Translations under genes and position numbers: made by a program
Part shown: piece after piece, positions 1 through 7,927 of the stretch
Position numbering within the stretch: position 1 is the first letter of the stretch
Layout of the letters: each line of letters begins with the position of its first letter
Notes under the pieces: generated by a model
Told to the model about the DNA's origin: nothing
The model's database searches: none
The model's input: only the letters and a program-made list of their open reading frames with translations
From: DRTC01 sp964521025
GTDB taxonomy: Bacteria > Cloacimonadota > Cloacimonadia > Cloacimonadales > TCS61
Assembly: GCA_964521025.1 (NCBI GenBank)
Contig: CAZFPK010000041.1
Location: 1 to 29,239 of the forward strand
Direction: 5' to 3'
DNA length: 29,239 nt

Positions 1-522
1 ATTTTCAATCCCCTTAGAAAACTTTCCAAATTTCAAGTTATTGCCTAAAATATCGCCTTCTTTTCTGCCTTATTGATCATCAAACCGAAATTCGAACTTT
101 CTGTTCTTCCCGCTTTTGCCGGATTTTTATCGGCAATGTTTGCGGGTGCAGCTTATACTCTTGTCAGATTTTTGGGAAACCGGGAAAAGCCGTCTGCCAT
201 TGTTTTCTTTTTCTCGCTGGTTTCCGTGATCGGGATGTTTCCTCTGATGATGCCGGATTTTAAAATACCGGCTTTTATTCAACTGATCTTCTTTTTGGGA
301 ACAGGAATTTTCGCTGCTGCCGGGCAGTTCGGCTTGACTCTTGCGTACAAATATGCAGAAGCAATCGAAGTTTCGGTTTATATTTATGCTCATATTTTAT
401 TCTCTGCGCTCATCGGATTTTTTTTATGGAAGGAAGTTTCGGATATCCTGAGCATTGCCGGTGGAATTATCCTGATCTCGACTTCGATTGGTGTTTTTGT
501 TTATAATCTGAAAAGGAAGTAG
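1..522 (+). pseudogene. EamA/DMT-type transporter, C-terminal part, interrupted by TAA
   Basis: Frame 1 reads from the window edge as a drug/metabolite-transporter (EamA) protein: residues before the stop (KLSKFQVIA) and after it (NIAFFSALLIIKP) match the end of the first EamA repeat, followed by the second repeat (FAGAAYTLVRFLGN, then several hydrophobic helices, ending NLKRK at 522). A TAA at 46-48 sits inside what should be a transmembrane helix. The downstream part could start at TTG 73, but that would give only half of a ten-helix carrier (149 residues). I therefore call it a nonsense-broken gene or a base error; TTA to TAA would be enough. The substrate cannot be told. The 5' end lies outside the window. 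Confidence 0.7.
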
Positions 523-1117
523 ATTTTTCTGTTTTCTTTTGTGTTTTTCTTGTCTTTTTTAACACGGCGTAGTGAAACGAAAACGGTTGAGGTAAAAAAA
601 ATAGAAAAAATGATTGACAGCATTAGAATGCCTAAATTTTTATCGAATGCGTCTCGGGGAGAAAATTTAAACAAGGAAGATATCATTTGATGAATTGCAG
701 GATTTTATTTAATATCGAAAATCGGAAAATACAAAATTTAATTAGAAATTTGAAATTAGATATTTGTAATTTCATCCCTGCCCCCCCCATTTCGTAACCT
801 CTTATTTTACAACAAATTACATTCATTCCCAAAATGCATCTTTTATCCCAGCGAGGATTTTCTGATGATTCGCAAGATAAAAGTAAATACACCTACCGGA
901 GTTTGGAAGAATAAATTTATTCTGAAGATTTCCTCTCTATAATTCTCCCGGTTAGAGAGGACCTGACAATCATAAAATAATGAAATGATTGAAAGTGGTA
1001 TTAAGGGGGAGACTTCTTGCTTGACTAGGCGTAGTTTTTAAACGAAACTTGAGATTTATCGCATCGGGTGAGGAGGAAATGTGGAGATGGGAGAAAAAAT
1101 AAAAAGAGGAAAATAAA
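523..1117. other. Gene-free spacer with degenerate repeats
   Basis: I see no convincing gene in these 595 bases. Contents: A/T-rich stretches built on AATTTGAAATT-like words (about 715-775), of the same kind as 28020-28090; a run of eight C at 781-788; an inverted repeat CCTCTCT/AGAGAGG at 932-938 and 954-960 with a 15-nt loop; and two loosely similar blocks with GGCGTAGT followed by AACGAAA (about 565-590 and 1028-1050). The short open frames across it are low-complexity and look spurious. Confidence 0.6.
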
Positions 1118-1432
1118 ATGAAAAAGATAACCATTCTATGCATGGTCGTTTTAATGATAGTCGCATTAAAACTAAATTGTGATGTACTTGATGAAATGAA
1201 GATTTATACATATAAAATAGTAAAAGAAGACGATCTTGATGAACCGTATGTAATAATAAATGGGATTAAATACGACGATGTTGACGCGATGTTTGAAAGA
1301 GCTGATAAAAAGTAAGTAACTACTGTATATCATTATCAAAATGGACATGCTACAATAACAGTAACTTGCAAAGGTTCAGGATCAGGATGTGAAGCAGAAA
1401 AAAAGAATGCAAAGTTTGAATCAATGCTGTAA
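1118..1432 (+). pseudogene. Small leader-bearing peptide gene interrupted by TAA
   Basis: ATG 1118 follows a purine-rich AGAGGAAAA site. The first 65 codons give an N-terminal signal or leader (MKKITILCMVVLMIVALKLN) and an acidic stretch, then TAA at 1313-1315. The same frame stays open for 38 more codons (VTTVYHYQNGHATITVTCK, then GSGSGC, ending ESML) to a TAA at 1430-1432. The continuation looks like protein: alternating beta-type residues and a C-x6-C pair. So this is either one ~104-residue secreted peptide split by a nonsense change or base error, or a genuine 65-residue protein. A short leader plus a Cys-containing tail beside a beta-propeller gene resembles the NVEALA-type peptides of Bacteroidota, but I do not see the NVEALA motif itself. 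Confidence 0.45.
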
Positions 1433-1491
1433 ATATAGATTAATTTAAATGGGCAATAAATAAAATCAATTATTTAATGTCTCATAAGTTG

Positions 1492-1523
1492 TATAAGGGT
1501 ATGAAAATCTTCGTACCCTTATA
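1492..1523 (+). terminator. Strong hairpin between peptide gene and beta-propeller gene
   Basis: Perfect 10-bp inverted repeat TATAAGGGTA (1492-1501) / TACCCTTATA (1514-1523) with a 12-nt loop, followed by ATTTAATTTG. The U-tract is weak, so it may be a partial terminator, an attenuator or an mRNA-end stabiliser. Its place, after the small gene and just before the next ribosome site, would allow more peptide mRNA than propeller mRNA. Confidence 0.5.
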
Positions 1524-1551
1524 ATTTAATTTGAAAAATAAGGAAAATTAT

Positions 1552-2760
1552 ATGAAAATTAAATTTCTTTTTGTATATTCATTTATTCTTTTTATATTCA
1601 ATTTATTAAGTCTCGAACTTATAGATGAATTGACGCTCGAGAATAGAAAAAATGTAGATTACAATAAATTACTGGAAATATTCGATAATGGATATAAAAT
1701 TGTGTCAGAATATGATACAGATTTAAATAATCTTTTTATATTATTGCCCACATATGCAGAACTTGCTCCGGATAAAACTTCAAATTTGATTGAATTATCA
1801 TCAGAAAAAGAAAAAAAATTAGTAAATCAATTATCAATTTTTTCAAAAGATGGTAAATTTATAAAAAAAATTGGACGACATGGTAGTCACAGTGAAGATG
1901 GTTTTCTTTCATTGTATGATTTGAATCTTATTGAAAATGAATTGCAGTTGGTTGGAAACAAATTAATTGCTTTTGATAAAAATGATTTTGCTTTTAGATA
2001 TTATATTGATTCATCTTGTCCTGAAGAACCTTCTGTGAAATTGAATGTTAAATTGTGCAAAAAAAATAAGTGTTTTGGAGAACAACCGTACGGATTTCTC
2101 ACTAATCACTTCAACTCAGCATTTGTTGCTGAATTGAAAGAAGATCCAGAGTATCCAGAAGTAAAGTTGATATCTGAATTAACCGAGTTTTATGATATAG
2201 AAAAATATAAAGATTCAATATTAGGAAATTATCAAAGATACACAAAAAAAGATGTTTCTATTATGGTTAAATCGTATGTTGGTGTTTTATGGTCTGAAAG
2301 TGTTTATGTTATTTCAAATTTTGTTATCAGAGAAGATAACTCATATTTTGTTGTAAATGGATTCGGAACAGAATTATTTCATTATAACAATTATGATGTA
2401 AAACTTGATTCAATTTTTTTCGAACAGATAAGTAAAATTAGAAAATCTGAAATTGAGTTCTTTCATTTAAATCATGATCCTAAGATCAAAATCAATCATT
2501 TTTCTCATTTAGAGAATTTATTTTTAGATGAAAATAACGATAATATATATTTCTATTATAGTACCAGTATGAAAATTAATGACGAATTTAGTTCTCCAAG
2601 ACTGTTATTTGTATATTCATTTAAAACTAAAAAAACAATATTAGAGTTAACTCCAATCGATTTCTATCCGATTACTTATGATGAAAATAAAGACTTACTT
2701 GTAGGGTTAAAAATTGTTGACCAAAGAATAAAGATTCAATATTATAAAATAAAACAATGA
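1552..2760 (+). CDS. Exported six-bladed beta-propeller-like protein
   Basis: 402 residues from ATG 1552, chosen over the in-frame TTG at 1531 because an AAGGAAA site lies just upstream and the ATG opens a good signal sequence (MKIKFLFVYSFILFIFNLLS). A propeller-blade hallmark, FSKDGKFIKKIGRHGS, lies near residues 95-110; this 'F..dGkf.rkIG..G' pattern is typical of the six-bladed beta-propeller proteins of Bacteroidota and relatives. Further strands of similar type follow (NKLIAFDKNDFAFRYY; DENNDNIYFYYS). There is no lipobox, so it is likely periplasmic or cell surface. It overlaps the next gene by ATGA (2757-2760), so the two are translationally coupled. The region is clearly more AT-rich than the flanking fur-feoB genes, which fits acquired DNA. 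The function is unknown. Confidence 0.7.
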   Translation: MKIKFLFVYSFILFIFNLLSLELIDELTLENRKNVDYNKLLEIFDNGYKIVSEYDTDLNNLFILLPTYAELAPDKTSNLIELSSEKEKKLVNQLSIFSKDGKFIKKIGRHGSHSEDGFLSLYDLNLIENELQLVGNKLIAFDKNDFAFRYYIDSSCPEEPSVKLNVKLCKKNKCFGEQPYGFLTNHFNSAFVAELKEDPEYPEVKLISELTEFYDIEKYKDSILGNYQRYTKKDVSIMVKSYVGVLWSESVYVISNFVIREDNSYFVVNGFGTELFHYNNYDVKLDSIFFEQISKIRKSEIEFFHLNHDPKIKINHFSHLENLFLDENNDNIYFYYSTSMKINDEFSSPRLLFVYSFKTKKTILELTPIDFYPITYDENKDLLVGLKIVDQRIKIQYYKIKQ

Positions 2761-3338
2761 GATATATTCTTTTCTTGATATTGATTTATCCTTTATTTCT
2801 ATTTTCTGAAAATATCAACTTTTCAGATAGTACTTATTCACTAAAAAACTTTATTGATGGAGTTGAATTTAAAAATCCTATAGAATCATTTTTTTCAGAC
2901 ACAATTTTTATTTATCCTGATGCAGAACCTGTTAATGTTGATTCTCTTTTGTGTAATTATAAATATTATCTTGTTTTATTATATTCCCCTTATGTTTGTA
3001 CTGATTGCTACAATTCTAATTTTAATATTTTAAATCCTTTAATTCAAAAATATCCAGAACAAGTAATTCTTCTAGTGGAGTATTGGAATTTAAGAGATGT
3101 GGATAAAGGATTAAAAAGTTTAGAATTAAACAGTAACATACAAATTTTTCTAAATAAACAAGGACGCAATATTATAAAACTTTCAACTCTTCATAAAGAT
3201 TTAATAAATGCCGGATTTGTTATCATAAATAGTGATTTGAAGATTAAATATATTTTAATGGCAAGTTTTAAATATCCTTTCACAAAAGAAATATTTATCA
3301 ATCTGATATCTACTACTGATAAATATTTAAATCAGTAA
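2757..3338 (+). CDS. Exported thioredoxin-like protein with CxxC
   Basis: 193 residues. It has an N-terminal signal (MRYILFLILIYPLFLFSENI) and a thioredoxin-fold core: YYLVLLYSPYVCTDCYNSNF with C81-T-D-C84 right after the first core strand, then a helix and later strands (VILLVEYW; GFVIINSDLKIKYIL). It most resembles the AhpC/TSA-TlpA-like exported proteins found beside beta-propeller genes in Bacteroidota. The cis-proline loop is not obvious, so redox activity is likely but not shown. Its start overlaps the stop of the propeller gene by four bases. Possible jobs are making or breaking the disulfide of the Cys-pair peptide encoded upstream, or supporting the propeller protein. Confidence 0.6.
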   Translation: MRYILFLILIYPLFLFSENINFSDSTYSLKNFIDGVEFKNPIESFFSDTIFIYPDAEPVNVDSLLCNYKYYLVLLYSPYVCTDCYNSNFNILNPLIQKYPEQVILLVEYWNLRDVDKGLKSLELNSNIQIFLNKQGRNIIKLSTLHKDLINAGFVIINSDLKIKYILMASFKYPFTKEIFINLISTTDKYLNQ

Positions 3339-3405
3339 CATCAAAACTCTTTCCTTAAATTCGTAATAGCCAATTTTGTTATATATAAATACGCAAAAAT
3401 TCCCC

Positions 3406-3438
3406 TTGACACAAAATGCGATTGAGAATTATTTGCAA
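3406..3438 (+). promoter_or_regulatory. Promoter with Fur-type box upstream of fur
   Basis: TTGACA (3406-3411) is followed after exactly 10 nt by the 17-mer TTGAGAATTATTTGCAA (3422-3438), 19 bases before the fur start codon. The 17-mer has the 8-1-8 layout of Fur boxes (left half TTGAGAAT; right half ATTTGCAA). The same arrangement, including the 10-nt spacing, is found before feoA at 14248-14280, and the 17-mer recurs before feoB. It probably mediates fur autoregulation. Confidence 0.65.
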
Positions 3439-3457
3439 CAAAATATGAGAGGAAAAT

Positions 3458-3886
3458 ATGCAGGAACACGAAAGAATATTCGACAATTTCCTGAAAACAA
3501 AAGGTCTGAAGTTGACCAAACCGAGAAAAATAATTCTCGATGAAGTCTATGAAAATCACGATCACTTTAATGTGGATCAACTTTATGACCGGATCAGGAA
3601 AGAGCATATCGATGTTTCCCGGGCAACGATCTACCGCACCATGCCGCTGCTGGTCGCAGCCGGTTTGATCAAACAATCGATCCGCTATCAGGCAAAAGAT
3701 CATTATGAACATATTCACGGTCATGAAAGACACCTGCATCTGGTTTGTGCCAAATGCGGAAAAATTATCGAAGCCGACAGTTCCGATGCTGAAAAACTCC
3801 TGCAGAAAATTGCCGACAAACAAAACTTCCGGATAAAAGATTTTAACATCGAAGTAAATGGACTTTGTCGCGATTGCCGCTCATGA
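3458..3886 (+). CDS. fur: Ferric uptake regulator family repressor (Fur)
   Basis: 142 residues, the usual Fur length, from ATG 3458 with a GAGAGGA site. The N-terminal winged helix includes LTKPRKIILDEV (19-30) and the recognition helix ISRATIYR-like VSRATIYRTMPLL (53-65). The dimerisation/metal part has the His-rich HYEHIHGHERHLHLVC and two CxxC pairs (C97/C100 and C137/C140) for structural zinc. Family members can be Fur, PerR or Zur. The shared box in front of this gene, feoB and feoA argues for an iron-sensing Fur that represses ferrous iron uptake when iron is plentiful. It lies 174 bp upstream of feoB in the same direction, but feoB has its own box. Confidence 0.9.
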   Translation: MQEHERIFDNFLKTKGLKLTKPRKIILDEVYENHDHFNVDQLYDRIRKEHIDVSRATIYRTMPLLVAAGLIKQSIRYQAKDHYEHIHGHERHLHLVCAKCGKIIEADSSDAEKLLQKIADKQNFRIKDFNIEVNGLCRDCRS

Positions 3887-3947
3887 ACCTCCGTTAAGTT
3901 TACTTTATATTAAGATATAAGATGATAAGCAATAAACTTTTATATTA

Positions 3948-3964
3948 TTGAGAATGAATTGCAA
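3948..3964 (+). promoter_or_regulatory. Fur-type box upstream of feoB
   Basis: TTGAGAATGAATTGCAA, 15 of 17 bases identical to the box before fur (3422-3438) and in the same orientation. It lies 97 bases upstream of the feoB start. A TATATT at 3941-3946 directly abuts it and could be the -10 element, putting the box over the transcription start. Confidence 0.6.
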
Positions 3965-3969
3965 TTTCA

Positions 3970-4045
3970 GTAGCCCCATCGTGCCGATGGGAAATTCACA
4001 CAGCTTTATAAAACAAAAAAATCAAACAACCACCGGGACGGTGGT
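3970..4045. repeat. Two perfect triloop hairpins in the feoB leader
   Basis: Hairpin 1: arms CCCATCG (3975-3981) and CGATGGG (3985-3991), loop TGC, with GTAG (3970-3973) one base upstream of the stem. Hairpin 2: arms ACCACCG (4029-4035) and CGGTGGT (4039-4045), loop GGA, ending 15 bases before the feoB ATG and just before its AGGAAA ribosome site. The stems are unrelated in sequence but have the same 7-bp/3-nt geometry. Neither is followed by a T-run, so they are not intrinsic terminators. They could be REP-like elements or leader structures. Confidence 0.65.
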
Positions 4046-4060
4046 GATACAGGAAACGAA

Positions 4061-6340
4061 ATGAAAAAATTTACAATCGCAGTAGCCGGAAATCCAAATT
4101 GTGGAAAAACAACCTTGTTCAATGCCTTAACGGGTGCCAAACAATATGTTGGAAATTGGCCGGGTGTAACAGTTGAAAAGATCTCCGGCAAATATCTCCA
4201 TCATGGTCGTTCCATAGAAGTTATCGATCTGCCGGGTATTTATTCTTTCTCTGCTTATTCACTCGACGAAAAAGTAGCCCGGGAATTCATCTTAATGGAA
4301 AAACCGGATCTGGTCGTGAATATCATCGATGCTTCCAACCTGGAACGAAATCTTTATCTGACAACTCAACTCCTGGAAATGAAAATACCGGTTCTTATCG
4401 CTTTAAATATGATGGATGTTGCCAAAAAGAAAAAAATGCGGATCGAGACCGACCATCTGGCTCTTCATCTCGGTTGCCCGATTGTTCCGATCATTGCCAA
4501 TAAAAAAGTCGGGATCGAAGAATTAAAAGATGAGATAAACAAAGCCTTAGAAAAACAAAACATTTCTAAAACTCAAGTATTATACGATTCAGTTGTGGAA
4601 GATGCGATCAAAAAGATCCAGGAAGGATCTACCGATTTTGCTTTGGAAAAAAAAGTCGATCCTCGCTGGTTATCGATCAAGTTATTGGAATCTGACGAAC
4701 TGGCAGAAAAGATCACTAAAAATTCCATGCAAGAAGAAGTACAACTGGAAATTAATAAAATCGAAAAACATACTCATAATAATGCTGATATAGTAGTTGC
4801 AGATGGAAGATACGGTTTTATTCATGGTTTGACCAGAGATGTTGTGCATCGCGATTCGGAAATCCGTAAAAATATTTCTGATTTTATCGATAGATTCGTT
4901 CTTAACCGTGTTTTAAGTATTCCTATATTCTTCGCGGTGATGTATCTCGTTTTTATGCTGACCATCAATGTCGGTTCGCCTTTTGTCGATTTCTTCGATG
5001 GTTTTACAGGCACTATTTTTGTCGATGGTTTCGGTCATCTGCTTTCGCTTTTTAACTTACCAAAATGGTTGATTACCATTCTTGCCGGTGGGATCGGCGG
5101 TGGAATTCAGGCTGTTTCGACATTTATTCCGCCTATCTTTTTTATGTTCTTTTCCCTTTCCATTTTGGAAGATTCCGGTTATATGAGTCGCGCCGCTTTT
5201 GTGATGGATCGTTTTATGCGCTGGATCGGTCTTCCCGGCAAAGCCTTTATTCCCATGCTGGTTGGATTCGGCTGCAATGTTCCGGCAATTATGGCAACCC
5301 GAACTCTCGATAGAAGGAAAGACAGAATTCTGACCATCCTCATTAATCCTTTTATGAGTTGCGGAGCCAGGCTTCCGGTTTATGTTCTCTTTGCTTCGAT
5401 TTTTTTTCCAAAAAATGGCGGAATGATCATTTTCAGCATCTACCTGATTGGCATAATTCTGGCAATTTTAAGCGGACTTCTTTTCAAAAAAACTCTCTTC
5501 AAAGGAGAAATCTCGACTTTTGTGATGGAACTTCCGCCTTATCATATTCCAACTTTTAACGGAATAATGCTTCATACCTGGCAGAGACTCAAAGGTTTCT
5601 TATTACGCGCGGGACAGGTGATCATCATCGTTGTTCTGGTTTTAAGTTTCCTGAATTCGATTGGAACAGACGGCAGTTTCGGCAACGATGATTCGGAAAA
5701 TTCCATTTTGAGCGGAATCGGGAAAATTATTACTCCCATTTTTCAACCGATGGGAATTTCCAAAGATAACTGGCAGGCTACGGTCGGACTTTTCACGGGA
5801 ATTTTTGCCAAAGAAGCTGTTGTCGGGACATTAGATGCTCTTTATTCTGAATCAGAAAAAGGGGAAGACGATGAATTCGATTTCTGGCAGGGAATTGTCG
5901 CATCTTTCCAGGCAATTCCGGAAGGCTTTCAGGATTTGGATGAAACTGCAATCGATCCAATGGGAATCAAAGTCGATACTTCCGATCAAGAGAAAACAGC
6001 AGAAGAACTCGAAATCGAAACCGAGACGATGAGTAAAATGGAAGTTCTTTTTGGCGGAAAAAATAATGCTTTTGCATATCTGCTGTTCATTCTTATTTAT
6101 ATGCCGTGTGTGGCTGCTGTTGCTGCTATTTATCGCGAAACAAATATGAAATGGACTTTGTTCTCGGTCTTATATTTAACGATCCTTGCCTGGTTGGTCT
6201 CAACCCTGTTTTATCAAATCAGTATGTTTGCCGTGCAACCGGCAATTTCGACTTTATGGATTTTTATAACCGGTGTAGTTTTCGTTAGTTTTTATGTTTT
6301 GATGAAATACAGCTCGAGGAAGATCGCGATTGAGAATTAG
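4061..6340 (+). CDS. feoB: Ferrous iron transporter FeoB
   Basis: 759 residues, normal for FeoB, from ATG 4061 with AGGAAA upstream. The N-terminal G-protein domain shows G1 GNPNCGKTT (10-18), G3 DLPG (56-59) and G4 NMMD (116-119). A helical spacer follows, then the membrane part with two Gate repeats. Characteristic FeoB blocks include EDSGYMSRAAFVMDR, the conserved GFGCNVPAIMATRTL, and IYMPCVAAVAAIYRE near the C-terminus. It imports Fe(II) across the inner membrane. The gene stands apart from feoA and feoC (14319-14947), which is less common than an feoABC operon. A shared Fur-type box upstream suggests co-regulation with them. The stop is TAG. Confidence 0.97.
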   Translation: MKKFTIAVAGNPNCGKTTLFNALTGAKQYVGNWPGVTVEKISGKYLHHGRSIEVIDLPGIYSFSAYSLDEKVAREFILMEKPDLVVNIIDASNLERNLYLTTQLLEMKIPVLIALNMMDVAKKKKMRIETDHLALHLGCPIVPIIANKKVGIEELKDEINKALEKQNISKTQVLYDSVVEDAIKKIQEGSTDFALEKKVDPRWLSIKLLESDELAEKITKNSMQEEVQLEINKIEKHTHNNADIVVADGRYGFIHGLTRDVVHRDSEIRKNISDFIDRFVLNRVLSIPIFFAVMYLVFMLTINVGSPFVDFFDGFTGTIFVDGFGHLLSLFNLPKWLITILAGGIGGGIQAVSTFIPPIFFMFFSLSILEDSGYMSRAAFVMDRFMRWIGLPGKAFIPMLVGFGCNVPAIMATRTLDRRKDRILTILINPFMSCGARLPVYVLFASIFFPKNGGMIIFSIYLIGIILAILSGLLFKKTLFKGEISTFVMELPPYHIPTFNGIMLHTWQRLKGFLLRAGQVIIIVVLVLSFLNSIGTDGSFGNDDSENSILSGIGKIITPIFQPMGISKDNWQATVGLFTGIFAKEAVVGTLDALYSESEKGEDDEFDFWQGIVASFQAIPEGFQDLDETAIDPMGIKVDTSDQEKTAEELEIETETMSKMEVLFGGKNNAFAYLLFILIYMPCVAAVAAIYRETNMKWTLFSVLYLTILAWLVSTLFYQISMFAVQPAISTLWIFITGVVFVSFYVLMKYSSRKIAIEN

Positions 6341-6341
6341 A

Positions 6342-6404
6342 AAGGATTGTTAAGGAGAAAATCCGATAGTTTCGAGTCTTAGTCCTTCCTCCTTACGACT
6401 CGAA
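6342..6404 (+). other. Alternative stem-loops between feoB and the methyltransferase gene
   Basis: An 8-bp stem TTCGAGTC (6371-6378) / GACTCGAA (6397-6404) encloses CTCCTTA (6389-6395), which can instead pair perfectly with TAAGGAG (6351-6357) just after the feoB stop. The two pairings compete. No riboswitch class is recognised and there is no U-tract. Confidence 0.3.
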
Positions 6405-6420
6405 TACCAGGATTTTGAAA

Positions 6421-6975
6421 ATGAAAAACAACAAAAATCATGTTTGTCCGGTTTGCCTGGCATACACATTTGATAATCCTTTCAGGAGGATAATTCATAA
6501 CCCACAGAAAATGTTCAAAGAGCATATACGAGCAGGAATGACAGCAATGGATATCGGTTGCGGATTAGGTCATTTCTCTCTTGGGCTGGCAAAAATGGTT
6601 GGAGAAAAAGGTAGAATATTTTCTGTCGATCTGCAAAAAGGAATGTTGGATAGAGTAGAATTGCGGGCAAAAAAATCCGGATTGAATAACATTATCCAAA
6701 CTCTCCGCAGTACAACCGGAAAGATCGGACTCGATAAAACTCTCGATTTTGTGCTCGCTTTCTGGATGGTTCACGAAATCCCTAATCCTGATAATTTCCT
6801 GAAACAAATTTACGGTCTTCTGAAGCCGGAAGGGATTTTGTTCATTGCCGAACCAAAATGGCATACCGGTAAGAAGAGTTTTCAGAAATTAATCGATTCC
6901 GTCCAAAAAATCGGATTCCATATTATCGATAAACCGCAAGTTTCCCTGAGTTATGCAATGGTTTTGAAGAAATAA
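6421..6975 (+). CDS. Small class I SAM-dependent methyltransferase
   Basis: 184 residues from ATG 6421, preferred over an upstream in-frame TTG at 6415 because CAGGA lies at a good distance. A Rossmann methyltransferase core is clear: motif I MDIGCGLGHFSLGLA with the glycine-rich SAM loop, an acidic residue after strand 2 (IFSVDLQKGML), motif IV-like LDFVLAFWMVHEI, and KPEGILFIAEPKWH. The N-terminus has a CPVC pair (CPVCLAYTFDNP) that may bind metal; the protein otherwise resembles the small 'methyltransferase type 11' proteins common in anaerobes. The substrate cannot be inferred. It follows feoB by 80 bp and may be co-transcribed, but nothing ties it to iron. Confidence 0.8.
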   Translation: MKNNKNHVCPVCLAYTFDNPFRRIIHNPQKMFKEHIRAGMTAMDIGCGLGHFSLGLAKMVGEKGRIFSVDLQKGMLDRVELRAKKSGLNNIIQTLRSTTGKIGLDKTLDFVLAFWMVHEIPNPDNFLKQIYGLLKPEGILFIAEPKWHTGKKSFQKLIDSVQKIGFHIIDKPQVSLSYAMVLKK

Positions 6976-7271
6976 AAGATACTTTCAAAGAGAAAAATAT
7001 CGTTTTGCCAGGATAGGATTACTTCCCGATAAACGAATTGCTTAATGGATCGTTGATCGAGCAATGGAATGGGTTAAATAAAATACCTCAAGTTCCTGGA
7101 GATACAAATTTAATTCAAAGAACGCTTAAAGCCCTTAATCTATAGCAGGAATTTTAATTAAAAGTTTAGAAAATAATATATATTTAATCCTTTAGAAGTA
7201 GGGGGTTTTTATCATAATTTTTTTCATTATTTTTTATTTCATATTTATCTTCAAAAAAAATTAAAAAAATT
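6976..7271. other. Spacer with a possible 42-codon gene remnant
   Basis: Within these 296 bases, 7017-7142 is an open stretch on the plus strand ending at TAG 7143-7145, with protein-like composition (SLIEQWNGLNKIPQVPGDTN) but no start codon context and a TAG directly before it. It may be the tail of a decayed gene; I do not recognise the family. The rest, 7180-7270, is extremely A/T-rich and leads into the tetR promoter. Confidence 0.3.
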
Positions 7272-7315
7272 TTGACATTAGAACAATTCAAATTATATTG
7301 TTAGTATTTGCTAAC
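7272..7315 (+). promoter_or_regulatory. tetR promoter with overlapping 16-bp operator
   Basis: TTGACA (7272-7277), 16-nt spacer, TATATT (7294-7299), followed at once by the inverted repeat GTTAGTATTTGCTAAC (7300-7315). An A/T-rich tract upstream may act as an UP element. The reverse complement of the repeat differs at one position from the palindrome at 7928-7943. A repressor bound here would cover the transcription start, so this is most simply the TetR autoregulatory site. Confidence 0.75.
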
Positions 7316-7335
7316 AAAAAAGAAGGAGGTGGGAA

Positions 7336-7908
7336 ATGTTTTCGGAAAGAAAGCAGCAAATCATCGAGGTCGCGATTAGTTTGATCGCGGATAAAGGTAT
7401 CCAAAATCTTACTACAAAAAATCTGGCAAAAGAGATTGGGATTTCCGAACCGGCACTTTATCGTCATTTTGAGAGTAAATTGGATATTCTGAAAAATATT
7501 CTGAAATACTTTCAACTCACTATTAATCCTGCTTTGAATAATTTGCAGAAAAAAATAAACGCTGTCGATAGAATTATTAACTTCGTAAATAAACACTACA
7601 AAATTTTATCGGAAAAACAGGATCTTGCCAAAATCTTTTTCTCCGAAGCAAATTTTCAAAATAACGATGAACTAAAAGATTCGATAATGATAATGATGAA
7701 AAAATCACAACAATTACTGCACGACATTATCATTGAAGGTCAACAAAAAGGTGAGATAAAATCAACGATTTCTGCCACCAATATGACTCGCATCATTATC
7801 GGTTCGATGAGATTTTTGGTAATTCAATGGAGTATGAGTGGAATGATGTTTGATTTGGAAAGCGAAGGTAAAAATTTGAGCAAAGATTTACTCAAGATAA
7901 TGAAGTAA
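7336..7908 (+). CDS. TetR/AcrR-family transcriptional regulator
   Basis: 190 residues from ATG 7336 behind a strong AAGGAGGTGG site. The N-terminal TetR helix-turn-helix is plain: IIEVAISLIADKGIQNLTTK followed by NLAKEIGISEPALYRHFESK (about 29-48). The C-terminal ligand-binding part (about 60-190) is all-helical and not assignable to a ligand, though its overall form resembles fatty-acid or efflux-related regulators. It is the first gene of the cluster with the MMPL exporter 50 bp downstream. The paired 16-bp palindromes before tetR and before the exporter gene suggest it represses itself and the export genes, released by a hydrophobic ligand. Confidence 0.9.
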   Translation: MFSERKQQIIEVAISLIADKGIQNLTTKNLAKEIGISEPALYRHFESKLDILKNILKYFQLTINPALNNLQKKINAVDRIINFVNKHYKILSEKQDLAKIFFSEANFQNNDELKDSIMIMMKKSQQLLHDIIIEGQQKGEIKSTISATNMTRIIIGSMRFLVIQWSMSGMMFDLESEGKNLSKDLLKIMK

Positions 7909-7927
7909 TATTTTTTTTAATTATACG

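Noticed and set aside
781..788. Poly-C tract as a phase-variation switch
   Set aside because: It lies in no credible reading frame or promoter.
683..892. 69-codon minus-strand frame rich in LQISNFKF-like words
   Set aside because: Such text arises from A/T-rich AATTTGAAATT repeats and crosses the poly-C run; no gene features.
3341..3823. 160-codon minus-strand frame over fur
   Set aside because: It is the antisense shadow of fur, which has full family motifs and a good ribosome site.
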